NCBI GenBank assembly: GCA_029577135.1
Contig: JARQPW010000002.1
Coordinates: 47,768-111,767, forward strand
Source: Acidimicrobiales bacterium
Lineage (GTDB): Bacteria > Actinomycetota > Acidimicrobiia > Acidimicrobiales > MedAcidi-G1
DNA: 64,000 nucleotides
Reading direction: 5' to 3'
Under the pieces are notes generated by a model. The model saw only the letters and a program-made list of their open reading frames with translations, did no database searches and had not been told where the DNA came from. Both the position numbers and the translations under genes were made by a program. This document shows, piece by piece, positions 43,147 through 52,244 of this stretch (within the stretch, counting starts at the first letter, position 1; each line of letters opens with the position of its first letter).

Positions 43147-44235
43147 TCAGTCCGGTTCGTGGACCGGAACTTGGCCGCTGACGTCGATCTCCACGTCGAT
43201 CTCCACGTCGATGATGTCGGGCAGGCCCCGGTGGTCGACGAACAGGCCGGCGGCGGGGCTCGAACCGCTCAGTGCGTCGGCGGCGAGGATCACGGCAGCG
43301 GCGGTGTAGGTCGTCTGCTCGCCACCCGGGAAGCTGGCCTCCTGTGGGTAGACGATGCCGGTCAGGTAGCGGCCGTCGGGGCTGCGCATCGCCTGTGTCC
43401 AGGCGAACAGGCGCTGGGCCATCGGCCGGTCACCGACCAGCAGGTAGGCCATGGCGCACTCGCAGGTCTCGGCGGCCGTGATCCAGTCCTTGTCGCCCAC
43501 ACAGCGGACGCCCCGGTCGGCAAGGACGAAGTCGTCGAACCGGGAGGCGAGCTGACGAATCGCTCCTTCACCCGTGACGGCGCCGGAGAGCACCGGGTAG
43601 TACCAGTCCATCGCCCACCGGTCCTTCGGGGCGAAGGCGTCTCCGGGTCGCGTCCGGATGACGTGGGCGAGGTGCCCCAGCGAGATCTCCCAGTCGGGGC
43701 GTTCGTGGCCGAGCTCCTCGGCGACGGCGATGCCGCACCGGAGGCTGTGGCACACGCTCGACGATCCGGTGAGCAGGGCGTAGGGCCAGGGTGTGCCATC
43801 GGTGTGACGCGCCCAGAGGATCTCGCCACGGGGCGTCTGGAGGTCGAGCACGTAGTCGAGGGCCTTCTCGACGACCGGCCACAGCGACTCGAGGAAGCCC
43901 TGGTCGCGGGTGAGGAGCCAGTGGTGCCAGGCGCCGGTTGCGACATAGGCGATCACGTTGGCGTCGAACTTGGGATCCTCGACGCCACCGTCGACGTAGT
44001 AGGCGTGCCAGGCGCCGGAGGCCTGCTGATGGTCGGCCAGCCACCCGTAGGCGGCCTCGGCCTCGTCGAGGTGGCCCGTGACCCCCAGGGCCATGGCGGC
44101 TTCGACATGGTTCCACGGGTCGGCATGGCCGCCGGGGAACCAGGGGATCATCCCGTCGGGGAGTTGGACCTCGGCGATCGAGTCGGCGGTGCGACGCAGG
44201 TCTTCGACCGGGAGTAGTCCGGGGATCTCAGGCAA
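43147..44235 (-). CDS. Alpha/alpha-toroid protein (prenyltransferase/cyclase-like fold)
   Basis: 362 residues built of repeated helix pairs with aromatic-rich turns (PDGMIPWFPGG, ASGAWHAYYVDGG, FDANVIAYVA, GDKDWITAAETCECAMAY). This is the pattern of alpha6/alpha6 or terpene-cyclase-like toroids, usually annotated prenyltransferase; no Asp-rich prenyl motif is seen. A TTG at 44235 is the only plausible in-frame start near the methyltransferase stop (8-base overlap). The C-terminus carries short tandem IDVE repeats (12-base units, 43182-43216). Last gene of a GT4-methyltransferase-toroid operon. Confidence 0.75.
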   Translation of the reverse strand: MPEIPGLLPVEDLRRTADSIAEVQLPDGMIPWFPGGHADPWNHVEAAMALGVTGHLDEAEAAYGWLADHQQASGAWHAYYVDGGVEDPKFDANVIAYVATGAWHHWLLTRDQGFLESLWPVVEKALDYVLDLQTPRGEILWARHTDGTPWPYALLTGSSSVCHSLRCGIAVAEELGHERPDWEISLGHLAHVIRTRPGDAFAPKDRWAMDWYYPVLSGAVTGEGAIRQLASRFDDFVLADRGVRCVGDKDWITAAETCECAMAYLLVGDRPMAQRLFAWTQAMRSPDGRYLTGIVYPQEASFPGGEQTTYTAAAVILAADALSGSSPAAGLFVDHRGLPDIIDVEIDVEIDVSGQVPVHEPD

Positions 44236-45019
44236 CGGAATGTGTTCGCTCGCTCGTGTCGTGGGTCGGGGCTTCGTCTGCCCGGGCGGGGATCTCGGTC
44301 GGCTTCGTGGCGTAGACGACGAGGCTCTTCCCCAGGATCGGGTTGAGGAGACGGTCGAGGGTCCGGATCGGGCGGGGTGCCTTGACGATGTCCCAGGTGA
44401 GGAATCGGTGGTAGATGCGGACCAGTCGGTGGTCCTCGATCGGCCGGTCGGGGCCGACGGCACAGCGCAGCCACCAGTAGGGGCTGTGGAGCGAGTGGGA
44501 CCGGTGGTCACCGTCGATGACCAGGCCGGCGCCAGCCATGCGGTCGTGGAGGTCGTGTCGCCCGTAGATGCGGACGTGGCCCCCGACCACGGCCGGTGCG
44601 TGGTAGTCGGACGAGAGCTTCCAGCAGATGCGCTCGGGCAGAGCGGCCGGGACGGTGATTGCGATCGTGCCACCGGGACGGAGTACCCGGGTGAGCTCGG
44701 CCAGGGCAGCGGCGTCGTCGTGGATGTGTTCCATCACCTCGCTGGCGATGACCCGGTCGAAGGAGCCGTCGGCGAACGGGAGCCGCGTGGCATCACCGTT
44801 GGCGGTCTCGAGGACTGCCTCGGGGCCGATCTCGTCCGCCTTCCACATGGCGGCCACGGTCGCCCGGACCCGTTGCAGTTCGTCGATGCCGAGGTCGCAG
44901 GCGATGACATGGGCGCCGCGTCGGAGTGCCTCGAAGGCGTGTCGGCCGAACCCGCAGCCCAGGTCCAGCAGGTGGTCTCCGGGTCGGAGCCCGAGTCGGT
45001 CGTAGTCGACGGTGAGCAC
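44228..45019 (-). CDS. Class I SAM-dependent methyltransferase (UbiE/type 11)
   Basis: 263 residues. SAM motif LLDLGCGFGRHAFEA, acidic end of strand 2 (ACDLGI), FDRVIASEVMEHI (motif post I) and a VLRPGGTIAITVP strand are clear. The C-terminal 120 residues with YWWLRCAVGP and KSLVVYATKP are less typical. GTG start overlapping the glycosyltransferase stop by one base. Middle gene of the operon. Confidence 0.88.
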   Translation of the reverse strand: MLTVDYDRLGLRPGDHLLDLGCGFGRHAFEALRRGAHVIACDLGIDELQRVRATVAAMWKADEIGPEAVLETANGDATRLPFADGSFDRVIASEVMEHIHDDAAALAELTRVLRPGGTIAITVPAALPERICWKLSSDYHAPAVVGGHVRIYGRHDLHDRMAGAGLVIDGDHRSHSLHSPYWWLRCAVGPDRPIEDHRLVRIYHRFLTWDIVKAPRPIRTLDRLLNPILGKSLVVYATKPTEIPARADEAPTHDTSERTHSVA

Positions 45020-46329
45020 TAGCGCCGGAGCCCGGTCCGAGGACCGGACGGAGAGCCGGCGAGGAGCGCCCGGTACTGCTCGACGGTCCGCTCGGCGGTG
45101 TGGCGCCAGCTCCAGTGGTCGATCACCCGCTGGCGGCCGTTGGCGCCGACGCGTGCCCGGGCGTCGGGCGTGTCGAGGACGGTGCGGATCATGGCTGCCA
45201 GGGCGTCGCTGTCGCCCGGCGGCACCTGGAAGCAGGTCTCATCGTGGGTGCCGGTCACCTCCGGCAGGGCGCCGCCGGTGGTCGTCACCAGCGGCACGCC
45301 GCACGACATGGCCTCGATGGCGGGCAGTGAGAAGCCCTCGTAGAGCGACGGCACCACCGCCACGTCCGCTTCGCTGTAGAGCTCGACGATTCGCTGGTCG
45401 GGCACGCCGTGTACATATGAGACGCAGTTGGTGAGCCCGAGGCGCTCGAAGGTGTCGCTGGCGGCGCTGGACGCCTTCGGCCTGCCGATGATGACCAACT
45501 CGATGTCGCGTTCCGTGCGGAGCTTTGCGACCGCCTCGAGCAGGAACCGGAGGCCCTTCATCGCCACGTCGGCGCTGGCGGTCGTGACGATCCGGCCGGG
45601 TACCCGGGCGACGCCTTCGATGGGTCGGAACAGCTCGGGGTCGACGCCGACGGGCACCACGTGGATCCGCTCGTCGGGGACCCGGTGGTCGGCGACGATG
45701 TCCGAGCGGGACGAGTCGGAGACGGTCATGACCCGGTGCATCCGCTTCGCCACCTGGGTCTGCATCCGGGTGAACGAGTACCAGCGGCGTTTGCCGATCT
45801 CCTCCCAGAGGGTGCGGGCGTGCTCGATCTCGAACTTCCGGTCGATCGTGATGGGGTGGTGGATGGTGGCGAGGACCGGCATCCGGAGCTGTTCCTGCAG
45901 CAGGAGCAGGCCCCAGCCGAGGCACTGGTTGTCGTGGACCAGATCGAAGTCCCGTGGGCGCTTCCGCAGGTGGTCCCAGGCGCGCATGCTGAACGCCATG
46001 GGCTCCGAGAAGTTGCCCGTGTTGAACGACAGGGCCTCGGCGACGTCCCACACGCTCTTGAACTCCCAGATGCGGGCCTTGCGCATCGGGAAGTGGTCGT
46101 TGTAGAGGTCGAGGCTGGGCAACCGGACCAACGGGACCCGCTCATCCAGGACCGGGTACGGCTGGCCGGCCAGGACCTCGACGTAGTGGCCGAGGTCGGC
46201 GAGCGCCCGGGTCAGGTGGTGGGTGTAGACGCCCTGGCCGCCGCAGTGCGGCTTGCCGCGGTAGGCGAGGTAGGCGATCCGGAGTGGAGCGTCGTCAAAT
46301 GGTCCGGGTTCGGATCCAGGGGAGGACAT
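45019..46329 (-). CDS. GT4 family glycosyltransferase
   Basis: A 436-residue GT-B retaining enzyme. The N-terminal acceptor domain has GGQGVYTHHLTRAL. The donor domain has the basic phosphate-binding DVAMKGLRFLLEAV, YVHGVPD, and the EX7E motif in EGFSLPAIEAMSCGVPLV. The ATG at 46329 gives full length. The operon suggests synthesis of a methylated glycoconjugate; donor and acceptor are unknown. Confidence 0.9.
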   Translation of the reverse strand: MSSPGSEPGPFDDAPLRIAYLAYRGKPHCGGQGVYTHHLTRALADLGHYVEVLAGQPYPVLDERVPLVRLPSLDLYNDHFPMRKARIWEFKSVWDVAEALSFNTGNFSEPMAFSMRAWDHLRKRPRDFDLVHDNQCLGWGLLLLQEQLRMPVLATIHHPITIDRKFEIEHARTLWEEIGKRRWYSFTRMQTQVAKRMHRVMTVSDSSRSDIVADHRVPDERIHVVPVGVDPELFRPIEGVARVPGRIVTTASADVAMKGLRFLLEAVAKLRTERDIELVIIGRPKASSAASDTFERLGLTNCVSYVHGVPDQRIVELYSEADVAVVPSLYEGFSLPAIEAMSCGVPLVTTTGGALPEVTGTHDETCFQVPPGDSDALAAMIRTVLDTPDARARVGANGRQRVIDHWSWRHTAERTVEQYRALLAGSPSGPRTGLRR

Positions 46330-46389
46330 CCGACAAGTCTGGCGGGCGAGCGTCCCAATAGCGCCACCGGGACGGGTACCTTCGGTCAC

Positions 46390-46827
46390 GTGCGAGCACT
46401 GGTTCAACGGGTCGGACGGGCCTCCGTGACCGTCGACGGCGCCGTCGTCGGCGCCGTCGGCGCAGGACTCTGCGTGTTCGTCGGCGTCACCCACGATGAC
46501 GGCGAAGAGCAGGCGGACCGGCTGGCCGGGAAGTTGGCCGGCCTGAGGATCATGGACGACGATGACGGCGTGATGAACCGATCCATCGCCGAGACAGGAG
46601 GCGAGGTGCTGGTGGTCAGCCAGTTCACCCTCTACGGCGACACGGCCAGGGGGCGGCGCCCCACGTGGATCGCGGCGGCGCCACCCGAACATGCCGAGCC
46701 TCTGGTCGAACGGGTCGTCCAGGGGCTGCGCGACCAGGGGATCAGGGTGGAGACCGGGCGCTTCCGGGCGGTCATGCAGGTCGAACTCGTGAACGACGGC
46801 CCGGCGACGCTGCTGATCGAGGTCTGA
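46390..46827 (+). CDS. dtd: D-aminoacyl-tRNA deacylase
   Basis: Removes D-amino acids (and Gly from tRNA-Ala) in translation quality control. The 145-residue product starts VRALVQRVGRASVTV from GTG, has the active-site SQFTLYGD and the cross-subunit Gly-Pro motif NDGPATLL. Full family length. The next gene starts 2 bases after its stop. Confidence 0.95.
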   Translation: MRALVQRVGRASVTVDGAVVGAVGAGLCVFVGVTHDDGEEQADRLAGKLAGLRIMDDDDGVMNRSIAETGGEVLVVSQFTLYGDTARGRRPTWIAAAPPEHAEPLVERVVQGLRDQGIRVETGRFRAVMQVELVNDGPATLLIEV

Positions 46828-46829
46828 AC

Positions 46830-47606
46830 GTGCCGGCGGTGGACGGCGATCGCTTCGGCACGCGTGCAGCCGACTACGCCCACCACCGCGCCGACTTCCC
46901 GGCGGCGGCGGTCGACCGGCTGGTCGGGCTCGGCGTGGGCAGGTCCGGGCAGAGGCTCCTCGACCTGGGCTGTGGGACCGGGACGCTGGCCAGGCAGTTC
47001 GCAGCACGCGGGTGTGTCGTCACCGGGCTCGACGTCGACGGGCGGATGCTCGGGGCGGCGGAGGCGCTGGCAGCCGCAGACGGTGTCGAGGTGGCCTGGC
47101 ATCTGGCCTCGGCGGAGGACACCGGCCTGACCGACGGGTCCTTCGACGTGGCGTCGGCCGCCCAGTGCTGGCACTGGTTCGACGGTGCCGCGGCGGCCGT
47201 GGAGGCCCGTCGCCTGCTCGTGCCCGTCGGCCTGCTGGCGATCACCAACTTCGACTGGCTCCCGTTGCCCGGCTCGGTGTCCGGGGAGACCGAGGCGCTG
47301 ATCCAGGCGCACCATCCGGCGTGGGACCTGGGCGGCATCCGGAAGCCGCTCCCGGAGGCGATCACCCAGGTGGAGGAAGCGGGCTTCACCGTGATCGAGA
47401 CCTGGGTCGAGGACGTCGACGTGCCCTACCTGGCCGACTCGTGGCGTCGGCGCATCGGCGCCAGCGCCGCCATCGTCAACCTCGGGCCAGCGGGGGCGGC
47501 GGCCTTCGAGCGGGACCTGGCGGCACTCCTTGCCGAACGCTTCCCCGGGGAAGCGTTGGAGGCCCCGCACCGGGTCTCGGTACTGGTGGCCCGGGCGCCC
47601 GGCTAG
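46830..47606 (+). CDS. SAM-dependent methyltransferase, type 11
   Basis: 258 residues. LLDLGCGTGTLARQ binds SAM, ASAEDTGLTDGSFDVAS and the aromatic QCWHWFD segment match the small-molecule methyltransferases found widely in actinobacteria. GTG start 2 bases after dtd. Substrate unknown. Its end overlaps the convergent lnt by 4 bases. Confidence 0.88.
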   Translation: MPAVDGDRFGTRAADYAHHRADFPAAAVDRLVGLGVGRSGQRLLDLGCGTGTLARQFAARGCVVTGLDVDGRMLGAAEALAAADGVEVAWHLASAEDTGLTDGSFDVASAAQCWHWFDGAAAAVEARRLLVPVGLLAITNFDWLPLPGSVSGETEALIQAHHPAWDLGGIRKPLPEAITQVEEAGFTVIETWVEDVDVPYLADSWRRRIGASAAIVNLGPAGAAAFERDLAALLAERFPGEALEAPHRVSVLVARAPG

Positions 47607-49105
47607 ACCCCCTCAACGACGGTTCGTCGCCGGGCGGGGATCCTGGCAGCGGCCAACAGGGTGAGGGCGAGGGCGAGCATCGGCCACGGTCCGGACCGGG
47701 TGGCCCACGTGTCGCCCTCGCGCAGTTCGACGGTGGCCTGGAGTACGGCCTGCTCGGACACACCGGTGCGCTCGAGGACCCGGCCCTTTTCGTCGATGAC
47801 GGTGCTGAAGCCGGTCGGCGCCGCCTGGAGCAGCCACCGTCCGGTTTCGAGCGCCGCGAGGCGACTCGAGGCCACCTGCTGCGACTGGAGGATCGTCAAC
47901 CAGTAGCTGGCCCCGTTGGTCGGGTTGAGGAGCACCTGGGCTCCGTCGCGGGCGGCATCGCGGGTCCGGTGCTCGAAGAACACCTCCCAGGAGATGCTCA
48001 CGCCGAGTCGGCCGACGCTCGTGTCGAGGACGGCCGGCCCCGTACCGGGGAGCAGGTCGCGGGCGGGAAGGTCACCACCCGGTAGCGCCTCGACGAGTCC
48101 CCGCAGGGGGACGAACTCGCCGAACGGCACCGTGCGGACCTTGTCGTAGACGGCGGCCACGCTGCCATCGGGCTCGATGGCGGTCGAGTAGTTGAGGTTG
48201 GCGGTCGGGATCGTGGGGTGGCGGTGGAACCATCCCGGCACCAGCACGGCATCCAGTCGTCGGGCCTCGGCTTCGAGCGCGGCGACGGCATCGTCGGCGT
48301 AGAGCCGGTCGGGGCGCCGCTCTCCCGTGGTCGGCTCGGGTGCCGGATTGACGACGTTCTCCGGCCAGAGCACCAGGTCGACCGGGGTGACGATCAGGTC
48401 ATCGGCCTCGAGCTGGTTGGCGAACACGATCGCCGCGCCGGTCGGGGTGGCGCGGGTGCGCTGCGGCCCGCCGCCCTGGACGAGCGCCACTTCGATCTCG
48501 CCGACCACGTGCCCGGAGGGGGCGAGGGCGGCCAGGACGCCGCACAGGGCCACGGCACCGAGGGCACTGGACGCGGCGACGACCGAGCTGGTTCCGGCCC
48601 GTCGGCCGTCGGCGAGGGCACTCAGGCCGACGCCGATGGCGACGACGAGGGCGACCAGCAGGAGCGGGCCGCCGACCCGGACCACGGGGGCGAGCGGGCC
48701 GCCCACCTGGCCCATCGGCAGGGTCGCCAGCGGAACGCCACCGAAGGGCACGCTCCAACGCACGAACTCGGCCAGGGTGACGGCCCCCACCAGCCCGATC
48801 CGCCGACCGCGGCCGGCGGGCACGATCACCGCCGCCAGGCCGAAGAACGCGCCGTGGAGGAGGACGACCACCAGCCAACCGGGTGGGGTGAGGTCCCAGA
48901 TCCAGGCGGTTCCGGGGACCAGCCACGCAGCGGCTACGAGCATCGTCCGACCGAAGCGGCGCCTGGCAGGCTGGTCGGCGAGCAGGCGGTCGAGGATGGC
49001 GATGCCCGGGAAGGCCGCCGGCCACCAGCCCCATGGGGGGATCGAGGCGGCCAGCAACAGGCCGGCCAGCACGGCGGTGGCGGAGATCCGCAGGCGCGAG
49101 GCCAC
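47603..49105 (-). CDS. lnt: Apolipoprotein N-acyltransferase homologue with Ser at the catalytic Cys position
   Basis: 500 residues with about six N-terminal membrane helices, then a periplasmic nitrilase-type domain. Lnt transfers a third acyl chain to lipoproteins. Glu and Lys of the triad are present (E249 in LWPENVV, K322 in YDKVRTVPFGEFVP), but the Cys of the usual ICYE motif is S372 in SISWEVFF. Spacing 249-322-372 agrees with E. coli 267-335-387, so the alignment is firm. NPTNGASYW and the QQVASSRLAALETGRW block are conserved. Activity as a true N-acyltransferase is uncertain. Confidence 0.9.
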   Translation of the reverse strand: MASRLRISATAVLAGLLLAASIPPWGWWPAAFPGIAILDRLLADQPARRRFGRTMLVAAAWLVPGTAWIWDLTPPGWLVVVLLHGAFFGLAAVIVPAGRGRRIGLVGAVTLAEFVRWSVPFGGVPLATLPMGQVGGPLAPVVRVGGPLLLVALVVAIGVGLSALADGRRAGTSSVVAASSALGAVALCGVLAALAPSGHVVGEIEVALVQGGGPQRTRATPTGAAIVFANQLEADDLIVTPVDLVLWPENVVNPAPEPTTGERRPDRLYADDAVAALEAEARRLDAVLVPGWFHRHPTIPTANLNYSTAIEPDGSVAAVYDKVRTVPFGEFVPLRGLVEALPGGDLPARDLLPGTGPAVLDTSVGRLGVSISWEVFFEHRTRDAARDGAQVLLNPTNGASYWLTILQSQQVASSRLAALETGRWLLQAAPTGFSTVIDEKGRVLERTGVSEQAVLQATVELREGDTWATRSGPWPMLALALTLLAAARIPARRRTVVEGV

Positions 49106-49110
49106 GGCGA

Positions 49111-49701
49111 TCAGCCGATGCGGGGGCCGAGCCGCTGGATCCCCCCGATGGGTCCGACACCCCGGATGTCGACCTCTTCGACCTCGAGGACCTGCATCCA
49201 GGTGGGAAGGTCGTCGATGTCGCAGTTGGCGAGGATCTCACCGGGTTCGGCGACGCTGCACAACTTCGCGGCCAGGTTGACCGGCTCGCCGATGTAGTCG
49301 TCGCCCTCGAACAGGAGGGCGATGCCGGTGGCGAGTCCGGCCCGGACCTCGACTCCGGTGTCCTTGAAGTGCGAGATCACGTGGCCGGCCCAGGCGATCG
49401 TCGGCGTGGGCTCGGTGCCGACCATCATCACGCCGTCGCCCAGCCACTTGGCGACCCGTACGCCGCGCCGTGCGGCGACGTCCCGGGACTCCCTGCGGAA
49501 CTCCTCGAGGCGGTCGACGGCCACCAGCGGCCCGTGCTCGCGGGTGAAGCGGGTGAACCCGGAGAGGTCGGCGAAGCAGAAGGTCCGCTCGATCTGCAGG
49601 TAGGCCGTGTCCGGAAGTTCCTCGGGGTGCTCGGTGCCGCTGCCGGGCCGGGCCTCGGCCCATTCGCGGGCCGGTGTCGTCTCGGGTGCCACGCCCCCCA
49701 T
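49111..49701 (-). CDS. Class III nucleotide cyclase domain protein
   Basis: A 196-residue stand-alone cyclase homology domain with no membrane segment. Metal Asp is in FADLSGFTRFTREHG and the second Asp with a preceding Lys in KWLGDGVMMVG. The transition-state Asn is present but the usual Arg four residues on is Lys (GEPVNLAAKL), so activity may be reduced. It could produce cAMP for the Crp protein in this window; that link is inference. ATG at 49701. Confidence 0.8.
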   Translation of the reverse strand: MGGVAPETTPAREWAEARPGSGTEHPEELPDTAYLQIERTFCFADLSGFTRFTREHGPLVAVDRLEEFRRESRDVAARRGVRVAKWLGDGVMMVGTEPTPTIAWAGHVISHFKDTGVEVRAGLATGIALLFEGDDYIGEPVNLAAKLCSVAEPGEILANCDIDDLPTWMQVLEVEEVDIRGVGPIGGIQRLGPRIG

Positions 49702-49793
49702 CGAACCACGTCGCTGGTCGGTTTCCTGCGTCCCCGGTGGGATTCCCGTCGGAATTCGGCCGGGAAGCCGCTCAGCACATGCACGAAGGCGCT

Positions 49794-51164
49794 TCAGGCC
49801 ACGTGTCCGGCGACCGCGGCTGCCGCCTCGATTCCGGAACGGATGCACGCCGGGATGCCGACGCCGTGGCGGAAGGCGCCCGTGACCAGGAGGCCGGGGG
49901 CGACCTCGGCGAGGCGGCTGTCGATGGCGGCCATCCGGTCGGCGTGGCCGGGGGCGAACTGCGGCAACGACCGCGGCCAACGGGAGATCCGGACCGCTGC
50001 GGGTGGGGCTTCGACACCGATGGTCGTCGCCAGGTCCCCCGCGAGCGCACGTTCGAGGGCGTCGCCGTCCATCTCGGCATGTCGGGGGTCGTCGATGCGC
50101 CCGGCGGAGAGCCGGAGCAGGACCCGGTCGCCCGTGTCGAGGTGCGCCCACTTGCTGCCGGTGTAGGAACAGGCGGTCAGGAGCAGTCCGGCATCCCGGG
50201 GGACGAGGAAGCCGCTCTGGTCCCCGGGCACCTCGAGGTCGCTGCGGCGGTAGGCGAATGCGGCGAGCGACACGGAGGCGTGGGGAACCTGTGCCAGGTG
50301 GTCGGCGGCCTCGGCTTCGATGGGGGTGAGGAGGTCGGCTGCCACGAATGCGGGGACGGCGAGGACGACGGCGTCCGCCACCTCGACCCCCTTCGCAGTG
50401 CCCACCAGCCAGCCGGCGTCGGTGCGTCCCAGTCCGGTGACCGCTGAACGCAGGCGGAGGCGGTCGCCCAGGTTTTCAGCGAGCGTGTCCACGAGGTGGC
50501 CCATGCCGGACGGGTGGGCGTTGAAGACCGGTGCCGACGGATCGACCCCCTGCTGGGCGCTGCGCAGCGCCGTCAGGAGCCCCTCGGGTCGGCGGGCCGC
50601 GGCAAGGAGTTGCGGCGCCATCACCCCGCAACTCAGGTCGTCGGCCCGGCCGGCGTTGATCCCGCCGAGCAGTGCATCGACCAACCGCTCGAAGACGGCG
50701 TCGCCCACGCACGGGCGGACCACCTGGCCGACGGACAGGTCGCCGTCGGGCAGGGCCGTGTCGGGTCGCCCGTCGCCGGACAGCTGTTCGAGGGCCTCCG
50801 GGGGCAGGATGCCGTCGGCGACGGAGGCCGGGTCGAGGGGGATGCCGAGCACGTTCGGCGAGGGCAGGGGGCGAAGGGCCCCGTCCAGCCAGACCGAGGC
50901 CGTCCGTGCGTGTGGCGCCACGAGTTCGTCGGCCAGGCCCAGTTCCGAGCACAGGTCGAGCGCCCACGGCACCCGGACGAGGAAGGCGTCGGCGGCCTCG
51001 TCGACGGGGAGTCCGGCGAAGGGGCTGGTCCGGATCCTGCCGCCCGGCGCGGTGCCCGCCTCGAGGACGAGCAGATCGAATTCGGGGTGGTCGCCCAGCA
51101 GGCGGTGGGCGACAGCCAGCCCGGTGATCCCCGCACCGACGACGACGATGCGGCGGCCGGCCAT
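49794..51164 (-). CDS. hemY: Protoporphyrinogen/coproporphyrinogen III oxidase
   Basis: A 456-residue FAD-dependent oxidase with VVVGAGITGLAVAHRL at the N-terminus, GGRIRT, and a C-terminal FAD segment GVGIPACIRSGIEAA. In organisms with HemQ the physiological substrate is coproporphyrinogen III (CgoX activity), which fits this window. It follows hemE by 2 bases. The ATG at 51164 gives full length. Confidence 0.9.
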   Translation of the reverse strand: MAGRRIVVVGAGITGLAVAHRLLGDHPEFDLLVLEAGTAPGGRIRTSPFAGLPVDEAADAFLVRVPWALDLCSELGLADELVAPHARTASVWLDGALRPLPSPNVLGIPLDPASVADGILPPEALEQLSGDGRPDTALPDGDLSVGQVVRPCVGDAVFERLVDALLGGINAGRADDLSCGVMAPQLLAAARRPEGLLTALRSAQQGVDPSAPVFNAHPSGMGHLVDTLAENLGDRLRLRSAVTGLGRTDAGWLVGTAKGVEVADAVVLAVPAFVAADLLTPIEAEAADHLAQVPHASVSLAAFAYRRSDLEVPGDQSGFLVPRDAGLLLTACSYTGSKWAHLDTGDRVLLRLSAGRIDDPRHAEMDGDALERALAGDLATTIGVEAPPAAVRISRWPRSLPQFAPGHADRMAAIDSRLAEVAPGLLVTGAFRHGVGIPACIRSGIEAAAAVAGHVA

Positions 51165-51166
51165 GC

Positions 51167-52207
51167 TCAGTTCCCGGGACGGTGGGCGTGGACCAGGTCG
51201 ACGACGTGCTCGAGCACCGCCGGGTCCGTCTCGGGGAGCACCCCGTGGCCGAGGTTGAAGACGTGTCCGGGATGGTCGGCGTTGCGTCGGAGGACGTCGG
51301 CAACCGCCGTGTCGACGGCCCCGATCGGGGCGAGGCAGACGGCGGGGTCGAGGTTGCCCTGGAGGACGGTGTCCGGGCCGAGCCGTCGCCGGGCCTCGTC
51401 CAGGGGCACGCGCCAGTCGACGCCGACCACGTCGGCGCCGGCGGACGCCATGAGGGGAAGGATCTCACCGGTGCCGACGCCGAAGTGGATCCTCGGGACG
51501 CCCAGGTCGGCGACCTCGTCGAACACCCGCCGGCTGGCGGGAAGCACGTACTTCTCGTAGACGGGTGGCGCCAGTGCGCCGGCCCAACTGTCGAACAACT
51601 GCAGCGCCCGGGCACCGGCGACGACCTGCGAGCGCAGCGAGGCGACGGCGAGGTCGACCAGGCGGTCGAGCAGGGCGAACCACAGGTCGGGGTCGCCGAG
51701 CATCAGCGCCTTGGTGCGGGCATACGTACGGGACGGGCCACCCTCGATCAGGTAGGACGCGACCGTGAATGGTGCCCCGGCGAAGCCGATCAACGGGACG
51801 CTCAGCTCGGAGGCCAGTGCCCGGACCGTCTCGAGCACGTACGGGGTGTCGGATTCGGGATCGAGGGGCCGGAGTCGGTCGAGGTCGGCGGCCCGTTCGA
51901 AGGGCTGGTCGACGACGGGCCCGATGCCCGGCTCCACGTCGACTCCGAAGCCGATGGCATGGACGGGGACGACGATGTCCGAGTAGAGGATCGCCGCATC
52001 GGTGCCGTAGCGGCGGACGGGCTGCAGCGTGATCTCGGTGGCCAGTTCGGGGTCGGCGATGGCTTCGAGGATGCTGCCGGTGCCGCGGATGGCCCGGTAT
52101 TCCGGCAGTGAGCGCCCTGCCTGGCGCATGAACCACGCGGGTGTGCGTTCATGGGGCAGGCCGCGACAGGCGGCCAGGAACGGGTCCTCGGGTGCCTCCG
52201 GATGCAT
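51167..52207 (-). CDS. hemE: Uroporphyrinogen decarboxylase
   Basis: A 346-residue enzyme that converts uroporphyrinogen III to coproporphyrinogen III. Signature sequences [16 protein letters not shown] near the N-terminus, the substrate Asp in [17 protein letters not shown] and the late [12 protein letters not shown] are all present. The ATG at 52207 is preferred over the adjacent GTG at 52210. Heads a hemE-hemY pair; hemH is not nearby. Confidence 0.96.
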   Translation of the reverse strand: MHPEAPEDPFLAACRGLPHERTPAWFMRQAGRSLPEYRAIRGTGSILEAIADPELATEITLQPVRRYGTDAAILYSDIVVPVHAIGFGVDVEPGIGPVVDQPFERAADLDRLRPLDPESDTPYVLETVRALASELSVPLIGFAGAPFTVASYLIEGGPSRTYARTKALMLGDPDLWFALLDRLVDLAVASLRSQVVAGARALQLFDSWAGALAPPVYEKYVLPASRRVFDEVADLGVPRIHFGVGTGEILPLMASAGADVVGVDWRVPLDEARRRLGPDTVLQGNLDPAVCLAPIGAVDTAVADVLRRNADHPGHVFNLGHGVLPETDPAVLEHVVDLVHAHRPGN

Positions 52208-52244
52208 CACGGTGCGACGCTAGCGAGGGGGCACCCCGATGCCG

